Assembly: GCA_016787525.1 (NCBI GenBank)
Contig: JAEUUP010000072.1
Span: forward strand, 86,036 to 150,035
Origin: Saprospiraceae bacterium
Lineage (GTDB): Bacteria; Bacteroidota; Bacteroidia; Chitinophagales; Saprospiraceae
Direction: 5' to 3'
DNA: 64,000 bases
The notes under the pieces were generated by a model. That model saw only the letters and a program-made list of their open reading frames with translations. It ran no database searches and was not told the DNA's origin. Positions 1 through 9,454 of this stretch are shown here, piece by piece; position 1 is the stretch's first letter; each line of letters opens with the position of its first letter. The position numbers and the translations under genes were made by a program.

Positions 1-3000
1 ACCTAATGCTTCGATGCGCAAAACACCTCTATTTTCTCCCGAAACGACAAATGAATCGAGCATAGCTGTCGCACCGAAGTTTTTCATTTCAAATATATCT
101 TCTATTGCCGCATAAACACGATACTTACCACCGAAAACAAAACGGCTATCATTGAGTTGCTTATTAAGAAAACGAATATCAAAATTATCTAAATAAGCAC
201 TTAAACCACGATTCCCTTCCGATTTGATAGTGACAGTACGGTCTTCGTTCCGCATATCGAACCCGTTGATATACAACTTATCTTTGCCCACAACAATGTA
301 ATTGTCGCGGTCAATATCCCAAAAATCACCAAAAATTTTCAAACGAGATAAGGCAGAGGATACAAATGAGATTTTATAAGAAGAATCTTGCCTCATAATC
401 ATTGCATTCAATTCTACCGTATCCATGCCCAAAGCGGTCGAAAAATTGAATGAAGTTAAACCTATTTGAATCGAATCTGCCGTTATTTGGTTTTGAAATG
501 TCAATTGTCGGAAATCTTGTCCACCTTTGAGTTTGATAGCTGTTGTATTTAAATCCCATCTAATATCTGCTCCTTCTGACTGTCCAATTGAGCCAAATTC
601 GACGATAGTAATATCCCCGTAATGATGTGTTTCGGGCGTTAATATCTTCCAATAATATTCATCTTTTGCGTCGTCGAATGTACCTTCTATTTCGATATTT
701 TTTAGCGTATCTAATTTGTTGTCAATAAGGTGTGTTAGGTTTTTTGTATTATTTACAAAAATATTAAACTCAAACTGCTGAGGAGGTCGAGTCAGTAGTA
801 GTCCATTCTGAAGGTCTGATAAATAGTTTTTGGGCAACATTCCCAAGTCCTCAGCTAGGTGTGGATGGAATTTTGCAAACTGATACACAAAAGCGTTTGG
901 AATTTGTTCAAGAGAAAAACGTCCTGTAATATCGGCATTCAAAACTTCAGATTGTATGGTGAATTTTTTGCTACCATCAACAAGACCATTTTCTATATTC
1001 GGTACGGACTTGATAACCAACGAATCTATTGTATGTTTAGTCACTCTATCTTTTACAATCAATATATTGTGAGCATCAATTGTACCTGCTATATTACTCA
1101 GTTTACTACCCGAAAAATCTAAATTAAAATCACCACTTAGAGCATAATCTTCTTTGAGTAAATTTAGTTTTTGAAAATCGAGGCGATGAATGTTGGATGC
1201 AAACTTATAAACTGGTGTATCTGTTGCAAAATTAATAGAGCCATCGAATTTAAAATCTACATTGGGGTCATGGCTTTCAAAGAAACCATTGAACTGTTTA
1301 TGGCTGATATTACCCGCCAATTTTAAGTTTTGATAGTCATAATTTTTGTATTGAAAATTGTCAATGGTTGCTTTTAAGTCTAATTTCATCTTATCTTTTG
1401 TAAAACCGACCCCCCTCAGTATTTCTGTCTTAATACTGACTTTTCCTAAATCTGGCACCTCTGTCAATTGTCCGATATTAAACCTATCTAAATTCAGATT
1501 GCCATTGTAAAAAGCTTGTGATGTATCGGTTTCGGGTCGCAACTTCATATCCATTGTCGCATCACCCAAAGCAGAATGAAGCGTACCATTTGCTGTGAAA
1601 TCATTAAAAAAACCTACGAATTTGCCCGAAAAATCTAAGTTACCTAATTTATCAAAATCTTTTGCTGGCTTAAAATTAGGTATCAACTGACGCAAATTTG
1701 TCATGCTCGAGCGCAGGTTCTTAAGGTCTAAATTGATAAAAGTCTCATTAATATTGTTCAAATCGCGGCTGCTAAAATCTCCCATGGCAACTACCCCTTC
1801 TCCTAATCCGATATTAAAATCATTGACCTTCAGCGAGTTAACTTTACCAAATACACGTGCTTCAATGCGTGAATTGGCGTAGCGATTTTTTTGAAAAAAA
1901 GGATTTCGCTTCAAGGGAGGTGAAAAGTACATGATGTCGTTTAGCATAACTTTCGATGTATGAATGCGTGCATCCAGAATTACTTCATTGTTGAAGCTGT
2001 AAAACGCTTCATAACCAATTGGGTACATCATACGAAATGTGTCGCCAGCGACTGAGTATGGCGTTTCGATTTGTAGTCCATAAAGTGCAGTTTCCGTTGG
2101 TGTAACTTTAGCATCACCAACTGTCAACTTATTGAGAACGAAGCCACTGCGTTCTTTCAGACTAATGCCATCAACAACACCTGTCCATTCATCTTTGGTG
2201 AACATAAAATTATGAATGGCAATATTTATATCATTCACTACCAAATGATCGAAATCAATAATTGAGTCACGCGATATTTCTTTCGATTTGTCCCAATTAT
2301 CGAGTTTAAAAATACCATTTTCAGCGGATACAGCTCCTATTAGAAATTGAAAGGCTTTTTCTTGTTTGGGCGATATATTATTATTATCAGACAAACTGAT
2401 TTTTTGAGACCGTGGCGGTAACGGATTCCCAACAGACTCTTGAATATGGACATATGGGCTGTGCAGATTTACTCTGGTTAAATCCATGATTTGATTGGGC
2501 AAATTGATGATATTTGTGTGAATATCAGCTGCCTTTAATTTCACATCGATACGCTGACCACGAACTTTATCATCTCTACTAAAATCAATATCGCGCAAGT
2601 GGATTTGACCAAAACGAACATCAGTCGCTTTTTTAGTGCTGGGGCGTTTAGAAGGTTTGGGTGGGTCAAAATAATCCAAAATAAATTGAAAGTTGTCATC
2701 ATACTGCCCTGCTTCTCGTCGTATGCGTACCTTTGTGTTTTCGAGTTTTATAGCATCTAATTGTATGATTTGCCAAACTAAATCAAAATAATTGACATCA
2801 ATACGCAGTCTGCCAATGTTTGCGAGAGTATCGCTTGGAGCATTTTTGTTGCCTATATAAATATTGCCAATACTGATTTCGTCAAAAAAGTCGAGCCTAA
2901 AATCGCCAATTTCAACTTTTGTTCCTAACTCATTAGATAAATAGCGGGTTGCTTTAGAGATACCCCATTCCTGAACAGTAGGGATTTGAATGATCGAAGC

Positions 3001-3153
3001 TAATAATAAAAAAAGTAAGACGAAAATACCCAGAGTGCGACCAACAAAACGCGAAATGCGTCTCAATACCACCCATTTACGCTTCTCATGAAACGTGTGT
3101 ATGGGTTCTTTAGCATTAGGCGGTTGTTGCGTATTTTCTATATTTTCTGACAT
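1..3153 (-). CDS. TamB/AsmA-like translocation and assembly module protein (3' end outside window)
   Basis: The minus-strand frame is open from the ATG at 3153 past position 1, giving at least 1051 residues. It begins with a short charged cytoplasmic tail (residues 1-40) and one membrane anchor at about 41-58 (LGIFVLLFLLLASIIQIP), followed by a long beta-rich region of repeated D-x-x-N/G and lysine-rich strands. This is the layout of TamB-family inner-membrane-anchored proteins, which span the periplasm and work with BamA-like proteins or in lipid transport. The diagnostic C-terminal DUF490 domain would lie beyond the window, so AsmA-like relatives remain possible. One dispersed-word copy falls inside the gene at 1412 and encodes I-L-R-G; another sits 14 bp upstream of the start. 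Confidence 0.75.
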   Translation of the reverse strand, partial: MSENIENTQQPPNAKEPIHTFHEKRKWVVLRRISRFVGRTLGIFVLLFLLLASIIQIPTVQEWGISKATRYLSNELGTKVEIGDFRLDFFDEISIGNIYIGNKNAPSDTLANIGRLRIDVNYFDLVWQIIQLDAIKLENTKVRIRREAGQYDDNFQFILDYFDPPKPSKRPSTKKATDVRFGQIHLRDIDFSRDDKVRGQRIDVKLKAADIHTNIINLPNQIMDLTRVNLHSPYVHIQESVGNPLPPRSQKISLSDNNNISPKQEKAFQFLIGAVSAENGIFKLDNWDKSKEISRDSIIDFDHLVVNDINIAIHNFMFTKDEWTGVVDGISLKERSGFVLNKLTVGDAKVTPTETALYGLQIETPYSVAGDTFRMMYPIGYEAFYSFNNEVILDARIHTSKVMLNDIMYFSPPLKRNPFFQKNRYANSRIEARVFGKVNSLKVNDFNIGLGEGVVAMGDFSSRDLNNINETFINLDLKNLRSSMTNLRQLIPNFKPAKDFDKLGNLDFSGKFVGFFNDFTANGTLHSALGDATMDMKLRPETDTSQAFYNGNLNLDRFNIGQLTEVPDLGKVSIKTEILRGVGFTKDKMKLDLKATIDNFQYKNYDYQNLKLAGNISHKQFNGFFESHDPNVDFKFDGSINFATDTPVYKFASNIHRLDFQKLNLLKEDYALSGDFNLDFSGSKLSNIAGTIDAHNILIVKDRVTKHTIDSLVIKSVPNIENGLVDGSKKFTIQSEVLNADITGRFSLEQIPNAFVYQFAKFHPHLAEDLGMLPKNYLSDLQNGLLLTRPPQQFEFNIFVNNTKNLTHLIDNKLDTLKNIEIEGTFDDAKDEYYWKILTPETHHYGDITIVEFGSIGQSEGADIRWDLNTTAIKLKGGQDFRQLTFQNQITADSIQIGLTSFNFSTALGMDTVELNAMIMRQDSSYKISFVSSALSRLKIFGDFWDIDRDNYIVVGKDKLYINGFDMRNEDRTVTIKSEGNRGLSAYLDNFDIRFLNKQLNDSRFVFGGKYRVYAAIEDIFEMKNFGATAMLDSFVVSGENRGVLRIEALG

Positions 3154-3431
3154 ATTTTGATGGTAATACTGAGGGGGTGGCTTACTTTTTAAAAGTTATT
3201 CCCCAAAATTTCTAATAACAATAGAGTATTTTAACTGTTTGATTTTAAATAAGTTACAATGCTTTTTAAATAAAAATACTAAAAACTAAATTTTTTATTT
3301 TTGAGGCATAAAGTTACATCTTTTCAGAGTGTCCGTTAATAGCTTAACAAATTTTTAAAACAATTTTATTCCTAGTTGGGTTTGTATAAATTCTTAAACT
3401 AGAAAAATAATTTTCAAAAAAAATATCAAAT

Positions 3432-3749
3432 ATGCAACTTTCTGAAATTCAGCCGTTTACCATTAGGGTACTTTATATCGCTCGCTATGAATTAGCTTTA
3501 GCGAGTGCACTCAATTTTTTATACGAATCAGGTTTTGACTCATTAGGTGCACTTCGCGATGAGGAAGCCTTAGAATTGTTTAAAGAATATGAACCACAAT
3601 TAGTTATTATCAATCAACACGTCGAAAACAACTCCAAGGTTTTGTTAAAAGATAGTTTATTAAAAAATAACGCTTCCTTAACAATTTTAGAACACGAAGG
3701 CGGTGTTTTGGCTTTAAAATTGCTTATAGAAAATTATTACCATGTCTAA
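3432..3749 (+). CDS. Short receiver-like (pseudo-REC) protein
   Basis: 105 residues with the alternating strand/helix pattern of a response-regulator receiver domain: strand VLYIARYE, helix LASALNFLYESGF, then the EALELFKEYEPQLVIINQHV segment that precedes the phosphorylation site in receivers. In true receivers the last strand reads D-L-V-L-L-D; here it is LVIIN, so the phospho-acceptor aspartate appears to be Asn. The normal Lys/Thr switch positions are also not obvious, and the protein is 10-15 residues short. It has no output domain. Role unknown; a ligand-independent or vestigial signalling protein is an inference. The start follows an A-rich stretch typical of Bacteroidota leaders. It may be co-transcribed with the next gene, 59 bp downstream. 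Confidence 0.5.
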   Translation: MQLSEIQPFTIRVLYIARYELALASALNFLYESGFDSLGALRDEEALELFKEYEPQLVIINQHVENNSKVLLKDSLLKNNASLTILEHEGGVLALKLLIENYYHV

Positions 3750-3808
3750 AGAGGCTTTAAGAGCCGACTTTCCGAAAACCGTTCTATTCATATAAAATCG
3801 TAACATCA

Positions 3809-5311
3809 ATGAGCAGATTACTTATTATCAGTCTTATCTTGAGCGGTTTTTTGGCTCAAAATCGCAATATTGATTGGAAATTGTTTCACCACGATGGCTC
3901 AGAATCCAGACCTAGTCTATCGAATAGAGATAATTACATTTTCAAACCACAAGTTAATGACTCTATTGATTTTGTAGTGGGTATTCCTAATGATACCATC
4001 TATGTACGTTCATTTTTAGAAACTATAGATGAACCTGTTTCGGCTAAATATTTACTCAAAACTTCTCGTTGGGGCGATACTTTAGCTGCGTTTCAGAATT
4101 CATATCGTGCTATTTTGCCAGTACCATATGAACTTTTTATGCCATTGGAAACAACACCCGAAACACCTTTTCCATACCCTAATGCAACACCATTCAACGA
4201 TTCAATTTATCCTTTTAAAATCGTACCGACCAAGAATGACCAACCTCTGTTAGGTGTTACGACTTTTGATTTAGCGTTGATTTCTAGGCATGTTTTGGGT
4301 GTACAGACTTTTACATCGCCATATAAATTAATTGCTGCCGATGTCAATCGCGATGGTTCTGTTGATGGGGCGGACATGCTGTTCATTCGCCGATTGATTT
4401 TACATATTGATACAGTATTCAGACGTTCTCCTCATTGGGTTTTTATTCCTAAAACTTATGTGATGCCACAAGTTCTGCCACCAATCGACAGCATTCCTCA
4501 AGCTTATTATTTCAATGCTTATACGACTACACTGCCAAATCCATTTGAATTTACAACTATTAAAATAGGTGACGTTAACAACTCTTTCAGAGATACAACC
4601 AGAATCAGTAATCGAAGTACTAAATCAGATTTAGTCCTTTTAGTCAAAAATGAGTATTTAGAAAAAGATAAAACGTATGAAATTGATCTAAAAACGACTA
4701 AAAAAGAAAAATTTATTGCCATACAAGGCACATGGCTACTTAGTACTGAGGGGGTGTCAAATGATGATAAAAACACAATTGTTAATCTTGAATCGGATGT
4801 TTTGACTAATTTTGGTGAACAAAATCAGTTTGTGCAAAATAGTAAATTGTCTTTCAGTTGGAACGACCAAGCAGACAAAGCGTTTTATCCAAATGAAACC
4901 GTTTTTAGATTGAAAATTAAGCCTAATAAAGATGTTTGGCTAGTTGATATACTTAAAATAAATGATGATTTGACCGAAAATTTGGTTTATACTGAGGGGG
5001 GAGAAGTGCGAAAAATGGTTTTGGAGTTTGAAAATAAATCGAATGACATACATGCTTTTCAGAATGAACCTAATCCATTTTTAGAATCAACCGATATAAA
5101 AATTGCCGTCAATGCACCCGAATTATCTACAAAATGGTCTATTTTCGACGAAAATGGTCGTATCGTGTGTCAACGTTCGCAACTTTTTAAACAAGGCAAT
5201 CATCTTTTGCGTTTAGAAGCTAATGTGTTAGGTCTGAAAAAAGCAGGTATATATTTTTTTACTATTGAATCTAAATTCAGTAAGCAGACTATAAAATTAT
5301 TGAAAATTTAG
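3809..5311 (+). CDS. Secreted protein with dockerin-like module and T9SS type A sorting domain
   Basis: 500 residues. A hydrophobic signal peptide covers residues 1-16. A dockerin-like segment lies at about 149-195, with the calcium-loop pattern DVNRDGSVDGADM followed by a helix. A cohesin-like beta region follows at about 265-400. The C-terminal 80-85 residues (NEPNPF... ending KQTIKLLKI) form a type IX secretion sorting domain, so the product should cross the outer membrane and be anchored or released at the surface. The block VTTFDLA...GDVNNS is closely related to a block in the 1940-residue protein encoded at 39169-44991. Two dispersed-word copies lie inside the gene (4744, 4990), each giving T-E-G. 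Substrate or adhesion target cannot be read from the sequence. Confidence 0.75.
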   Translation: MSRLLIISLILSGFLAQNRNIDWKLFHHDGSESRPSLSNRDNYIFKPQVNDSIDFVVGIPNDTIYVRSFLETIDEPVSAKYLLKTSRWGDTLAAFQNSYRAILPVPYELFMPLETTPETPFPYPNATPFNDSIYPFKIVPTKNDQPLLGVTTFDLALISRHVLGVQTFTSPYKLIAADVNRDGSVDGADMLFIRRLILHIDTVFRRSPHWVFIPKTYVMPQVLPPIDSIPQAYYFNAYTTTLPNPFEFTTIKIGDVNNSFRDTTRISNRSTKSDLVLLVKNEYLEKDKTYEIDLKTTKKEKFIAIQGTWLLSTEGVSNDDKNTIVNLESDVLTNFGEQNQFVQNSKLSFSWNDQADKAFYPNETVFRLKIKPNKDVWLVDILKINDDLTENLVYTEGGEVRKMVLEFENKSNDIHAFQNEPNPFLESTDIKIAVNAPELSTKWSIFDENGRIVCQRSQLFKQGNHLLRLEANVLGLKKAGIYFFTIESKFSKQTIKLLKI

Positions 5312-5323
5312 TATTTAAATAAA

Positions 5324-5851
5324 ATGAAAGGAATATTCATTGCTATTTTTTTTATTTTAATGTTTTATACAAAAAGCGTCGGCGAGGTATCTTATCTTGC
5401 CGACGTTGGCGTATATGTGTCTGCTGATTCAATACCACAAATTTTCAATTTTGAACAGATTAAGCCATATTTTTCTACTACGAGTGATAGTGTCTTTATC
5501 GTCAATTTTTGGGCAACTTGGTGTGCACCATGTGTGGCAGAGTTACCCTATTTTGAGCGATTAAATACGGATTTGCAAGGCAAAAAAGCCAAAATTGTAC
5601 TCATAAGTTTAGATTTTAAATCGCAAATTGATTCTAAACTCATTCCATTTCTACAAAAAAATATACTCAAATCTGAAGTTTTAGTATTGTCAGAAAAAAA
5701 TCCTAATGCGTGGATTCCTCAAATCAATGAAGAGTGGTCTGGTACGATTCCTGCGACTCTGATATTCAATAAAAACAAACGTCAGTTTTATGAGCAAAAT
5801 TTTGAAAAATACGAAGACTTAAAAAGGATAACAGCTAATTTTATTGACTAA
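5324..5851 (+). CDS. Exported TlpA/ResA-like thioredoxin-fold protein
   Basis: 175 residues with an N-terminal signal peptide or anchor (residues 1-20) and a thioredoxin fold. The active site is WATWCAPC at about residues 65-72, followed by the helix VAELPYFERLN. The W-C-A-P-C site and the FWATW lead-in are typical of the TlpA/ResA/DsbE group, which reduces or exchanges disulfides in the periplasm. The gene starts 12 bp after the preceding T9SS-protein gene, so co-transcription is likely. That suggests, without proving it, a role in folding exported proteins or in cytochrome maturation. The expected cis-proline is visible as TIPAT near residue 145. Confidence 0.8.
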   Translation: MKGIFIAIFFILMFYTKSVGEVSYLADVGVYVSADSIPQIFNFEQIKPYFSTTSDSVFIVNFWATWCAPCVAELPYFERLNTDLQGKKAKIVLISLDFKSQIDSKLIPFLQKNILKSEVLVLSEKNPNAWIPQINEEWSGTIPATLIFNKNKRQFYEQNFEKYEDLKRITANFID

Positions 5852-5906
5852 GTAATTGATAATCAATAGTTTAATTTTCTTTCAATTTTCTTAAACTCTG
5901 TCTATC

Positions 5907-6515
5907 ATGAAAAAATTACTGAACCTTTCTCTTCTCGTCATTTTAGCGACGACTTTTTCTTTCACTGTTCCGTCTACAGGAGGTTATCAAATTGGTGACA
6001 AAGCTGAAGATTTTAGCCTCAAAAACACTGATGGTAAAATGGTGTCACTCAAAAACTACAGCCAAGCCAAGGGCTATATCGTGGTTTTTACATGCAATAG
6101 TTGCCCTTACGCGCAAGCTTATGAGCAGCGCATCATTGAACTGCATAAAAAGTTAGAGCCACAAGGTTATCCAATTGTTGCAATCAACCCAAACGACCCA
6201 GCAATCGCATCTGCGGACAGTTATGACAAAATGCAAGAACGTGCTAAGAATCAAAATTATCCGTTTGCATATCTTATGGATGAAAAACAAGAAGTGTTTC
6301 CAAAATTTGGTGCAACCCGCACCCCACATGTTTTTGTATTGGATAAGGATTTGATAGTCAAATATATAGGTGGTATTGATGACAATCCTGATGACTCTCA
6401 AGGTGTCACAATCAATTATGTTGAGAATGCTATTGAATCAATCAAGGCTGGAAAATCGCCTGACCCAAGCTTAACAAAAGCGATAGGTTGCTCCATCAAA
6501 AAGAAAAAAAAGTGA
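5907..6515 (+). CDS. Exported redoxin/peroxiredoxin-like thioredoxin-family protein
   Basis: 202 residues. Signal peptide at about 1-20 (MKKLLNLSLLVILATTFSF). The mature part starts with the AhpC/TSA-like lead GDKAEDFSLKNTDGK and has the motif FTCNSCPYAQAYEQR, a C-x-x-C site at about residues 64-67. A long insertion VAINPNDP follows and then a conserved GATRTPHVFVLDK segment carrying the cis-proline. This pattern fits the thioredoxin-like AhpC/TSA family common in Bacteroidota, expected in the periplasm. The exact substrate is unknown. The C terminus is a lysine run. A 9-bp hairpin follows the stop codon. Confidence 0.75.
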   Translation: MKKLLNLSLLVILATTFSFTVPSTGGYQIGDKAEDFSLKNTDGKMVSLKNYSQAKGYIVVFTCNSCPYAQAYEQRIIELHKKLEPQGYPIVAINPNDPAIASADSYDKMQERAKNQNYPFAYLMDEKQEVFPKFGATRTPHVFVLDKDLIVKYIGGIDDNPDDSQGVTINYVENAIESIKAGKSPDPSLTKAIGCSIKKKKK

Positions 6516-6522
6516 GGTGCCT

Positions 6523-6554
6523 AACGTCATCGAGACACAATAGCTGATGACGTT
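6523..6554 (+). terminator. Hairpin after the redoxin gene
   Basis: AACGTCATC (6523-6531) pairs with GATGACGTT (6546-6554), eight bases after the stop codon. There is no T tract, so it may be a weak terminator or an mRNA end-stabilising hairpin. Confidence 0.45.
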
Positions 6555-6570
6555 GATAACTTGACCTAAG

Positions 6571-6601
6571 TTTTGTAAACAGAAACAAAAACCTATTTTT
6601 G
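6571..6601 (+). promoter_or_regulatory. Bacteroidota-type promoter for the glycan cluster
   Basis: A -33-like TTTTG (6571-6575) is followed after 18 bases by TATTTTTG (6594-6601), a match to the -7 box TAnnTTTG. It lies 35 bases before the glycosyltransferase start at 6637 and after a hairpin, consistent with a new transcription unit. Confidence 0.55.
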
Positions 6602-6636
6602 CCGTAAAAACCGATAACAATAATACGGAGCGATAT

Positions 6637-7857
6637 ATGAAAATTATTTTTGTTTCTTCTTGGTATTCAGAGGGTATGGGTTACCTTGAAAATGCACTAC
6701 CTAAAGCATTAGCAAAACTGGGTCATGAGGTTCATCTCATCACGTCAACAGCACAGGTTTACTACAACCAATCGTATTGGCGCGATGCTTATAGTGCCTA
6801 TCTAGGAGAGCCGATTGTAGAAGAACAAACATATAATTCAAATGGTGTTACGATACATAGATTGCCATTCAAGACAATTCGTAAACGAATCAGTATCATA
6901 GGTTTAACGACTCTTATTCGATCTATTCAACCTGATATTGTTCATACATTTATGCACTCAGATTGGGACACTCTACGTATTGTATTGACAAAAAATACGA
7001 TGACAAAATCGTTCAAATTGTTCACCGCAAATCATACCTCCTACCTCGCACTTTTTCCGACCCCTCAGTCTCATATTGATTTCAATTGGAAACGTCGCAC
7101 TTTATTTTTTCTGAGTTTTACCTTGGCAGGTACGCTTATTTCTTTTTTCACAAAAAAATGCTTCTGCGTAACAACAGATGCAGCTGATGTGGCAGAAAAA
7201 TATTACGGTGTTCCAAAATCTAAATTAAAAGTGACAACTTTGGGCGTTGATACGGACATTTTTGCACCGAATGAGGCTAACAGAAATCGCGTTAGAGCAG
7301 AATTAGGTGTTGAAAAAGACGAGATTTTGTGTATCTATACAGGTAAATTCCTCAAACTGCGTCGCACTGATTTACTCGCAGATGCAATAAGAAAATTACG
7401 ACTCAAAGGATTGAAAATCAAGGCTTTATTTATTGGAGAAGGAGAAGATGGTGTATATCTACAAAATACTGAGGGGTGTATCACTTTACCTATGCAGCCA
7501 CATTTGACTTTGCCGCAATACTATCAGTCTGCCGATTTAGCCGTTTGGCCTTTTGGTGAATCGTCGAGCCAATTGGATGCTGTGGCAACTGGTTTGTGCT
7601 TGGTCATGGGTGATGCAACCACTACTTATGACCTTGTAGAGTCTACAAGTACATATGATGAAAAGACAGCTTATCGCCCTAAAATCATTAGCCGCTTTTG
7701 TAAAACTTATGATTTAGATAGTTTAACCGAAAAGTTAAATGAACTATCAGACCCTTCAGTAAGAAAGCCTTTGATTGAAAAAGGTCGTGTAGAAGTGATT
7801 AAAAAATTTAGTTGGGATACTATCGCTCAAAATCGTTTAGAAGACTATCAAAGTTAA
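6637..7857 (+). CDS. GT4-type glycosyltransferase
   Basis: 406 residues with a two-Rossmann (GT-B) layout. The N terminus IIFVSSWYSEGMGYLENALPKAL is the usual donor-independent glycine loop of group 1 glycosyltransferases. The C-terminal domain begins near residue 225 (DEILCIYTGKF) and carries the QYYQSADLAVWP motif. The typical E-x7-E nucleotide-sugar site is modified to GESSSQLDAVATGL. It opens a gene set with two methyltransferases, a second glycosyltransferase, a ketoisomerase and an aminotransferase, so it most likely adds a sugar to a surface polysaccharide or a glycoprotein glycan. Donor and acceptor cannot be deduced. One dispersed-word copy at 7467 encodes N-T-E-G-C. Confidence 0.8.
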   Translation: MKIIFVSSWYSEGMGYLENALPKALAKLGHEVHLITSTAQVYYNQSYWRDAYSAYLGEPIVEEQTYNSNGVTIHRLPFKTIRKRISIIGLTTLIRSIQPDIVHTFMHSDWDTLRIVLTKNTMTKSFKLFTANHTSYLALFPTPQSHIDFNWKRRTLFFLSFTLAGTLISFFTKKCFCVTTDAADVAEKYYGVPKSKLKVTTLGVDTDIFAPNEANRNRVRAELGVEKDEILCIYTGKFLKLRRTDLLADAIRKLRLKGLKIKALFIGEGEDGVYLQNTEGCITLPMQPHLTLPQYYQSADLAVWPFGESSSQLDAVATGLCLVMGDATTTYDLVESTSTYDEKTAYRPKIISRFCKTYDLDSLTEKLNELSDPSVRKPLIEKGRVEVIKKFSWDTIAQNRLEDYQS

Positions 7858-7863
7858 AGTATT

Positions 7864-8640
7864 GTGAATCAATTTCTTATAAATTTGTATTATCGCTACA
7901 AAAAAGGCTGGGGCTTTTTTGGCGACTATTCAACATGGCAAGCAGCGGCAGCTGACTGCGAGGGTTATGACTCTAAACCCATATTAGCTCGTGTTTTGGC
8001 AGCCGCAAGAGCCGTAAAAAATGGCGAAGCAGAGTTCGAGAGGGACGGTTTTTTGTTTTTTGAGAAAAAAGAGATTCAGAATTTAACTTTTTGGTTAAAA
8101 AAAATAGTAGATACTGAGGGGGGGCTTCGGGTCTTGGACTTTGGCGGTTCTTTGGCAAGTTTGTATTTTCAACACCGTGACTTTTTAACAAAATTACCTA
8201 ATACAAAATGGTGTATTGTCGAGCAATCACATTTCGTGGATATTGGCAAAACAGAGTTTGAAGCTGAAAATTTATTATTTGAATACACCATTGATGAAGC
8301 TGTAAAAAAAATTAAACCTAATATTGTAATCATATCGAGTGTTTTACAATATTTAGAGAGTCCATTTACATGGCTTGACGAGATAGTCAAGTACAAAATT
8401 CCCTATTTATGGATAGACCGAACGCCTTTTTCCAATCGTGAAAAAGACTGGATATTGAAGCAAATCGTTGATCCAAGGGTTTATAAGGCAACATATCCTG
8501 CCTATATTTTGAGTTTACCAAAATTTAAAGGCTATTTGGAAAAGCACTATGAAATTGTAGCAGAGTTTTCTTCGCCCGATAAAATCAACCAGCGGGAATG
8601 TCAATTTTTAGGTTTTTTCTGCACTTTAAAAAATACTTAA
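7864..8640 (+). CDS. Putative methyltransferase, TIGR04325-like
   Basis: 258 residues, GTG start six bases after the previous stop. The N terminus has GFFGDYSTWQAAAADCEGYD, and the centre has a Rossmann-like glycine motif VLDFGGSLAS (about residues 96-105) followed by WCIVEQSHFVDIG, where an acidic residue would bind S-adenosylmethionine. The layout (N-terminal W-x-A-x3-C-x-G-Y segment, V-L-D-F-G-G motif, late WIDRTPF) recalls the TIGR04325 family found in O-antigen and capsule clusters. Its substrate is probably a sugar in the glycan made by this cluster (inference). One dispersed-word copy at 8112 has a seven-G tract and encodes D-T-E-G-G just before the SAM motif. Confidence 0.7.
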   Translation: MNQFLINLYYRYKKGWGFFGDYSTWQAAAADCEGYDSKPILARVLAAARAVKNGEAEFERDGFLFFEKKEIQNLTFWLKKIVDTEGGLRVLDFGGSLASLYFQHRDFLTKLPNTKWCIVEQSHFVDIGKTEFEAENLLFEYTIDEAVKKIKPNIVIISSVLQYLESPFTWLDEIVKYKIPYLWIDRTPFSNREKDWILKQIVDPRVYKATYPAYILSLPKFKGYLEKHYEIVAEFSSPDKINQRECQFLGFFCTLKNT

Positions 8641-8732
8641 ATTTACTATTTCCATCATTCGTTTCTCAGATTGAATGATAAGTGTTGATTCTAAAATGTA
8701 TGTAAATAATTGACTATCAATATTTTTGTTTG

Positions 8733-9452
8733 ATGATAAAAGAATATGTAAAAAAACAGACCTTCAACCCTAACCTTTTAGGATTGTTTATCAACCCATT
8801 TTATTTCGCTCGAAAATCGTTGTATAAAAATGTATCGAGTGTTGCACACCATATTAAAGGCGATGTGTTAGATGTAGGTTGTGGTCAAAAACCTTACAAA
8901 CATTTGTTTAATACATCGAAATATATTGGCATAGAAGTAGAACAAGAAGGACACGACCATACAAACGAAGATGTAGACGTTTTTTATGACGGTAGGCATA
9001 TACCATTTGGAAATGAGACTTTTGATTCGGTCATTACCAGTCAAGTGTTAGAGCATGTTTTTACGCCTGACGAGTTTTTGACGGAGATAAATCGGGTGGT
9101 AAAACAGGGCGGGAAGCTACTATTAACTGTCCCGTTTGTTTGGGACGAACATGAGCAACCTTATGATTATGCTCGATATAGCTCTTTTGGATTGACTTCT
9201 TTGTTGCAAAAAAATGGCTTTGAGATTGAAATACATATAAAAAGTTTGAACGATACAAGAGTCATTTTTCAATTGATAAACGTCTATATTTTTAAGAAAA
9301 CTTTAGGGCTACGCAAAAGCCCAATTTCTAATATTATTGCCTCTCTTTTTTTTAACTCTTTAGTTAATATTTTAGGCTCAACTATAGGATTTATCTTACC
9401 AAAGAATGATGATTTATATTTAGATAATATTATTATTGCAAGAAAAAAATAA
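8733..9452 (+). CDS. Class I SAM-dependent methyltransferase
   Basis: About 239 residues. I prefer the ATG at 8733 over the TTG at 8730. Motif I is VLDVGCGQKPY (about residues 46-56), and the acidic end of strand 2 is YIGIEVEQEG. The later segments FDSVITSQVLEHV and RVVKQGGKLLLTVPF are the Methyltransf_11 signature. A hydrophobic C-terminal stretch near residues 195-225 suggests membrane association. Within the glycan cluster it likely methylates a sugar or a lipid-linked intermediate (inference). The next gene begins three bases after its stop, so the two are translationally linked. Confidence 0.8.
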   Translation: MIKEYVKKQTFNPNLLGLFINPFYFARKSLYKNVSSVAHHIKGDVLDVGCGQKPYKHLFNTSKYIGIEVEQEGHDHTNEDVDVFYDGRHIPFGNETFDSVITSQVLEHVFTPDEFLTEINRVVKQGGKLLLTVPFVWDEHEQPYDYARYSSFGLTSLLQKNGFEIEIHIKSLNDTRVIFQLINVYIFKKTLGLRKSPISNIIASLFFNSLVNILGSTIGFILPKNDDLYLDNIIIARKK

Positions 9453-9454
9453 CC

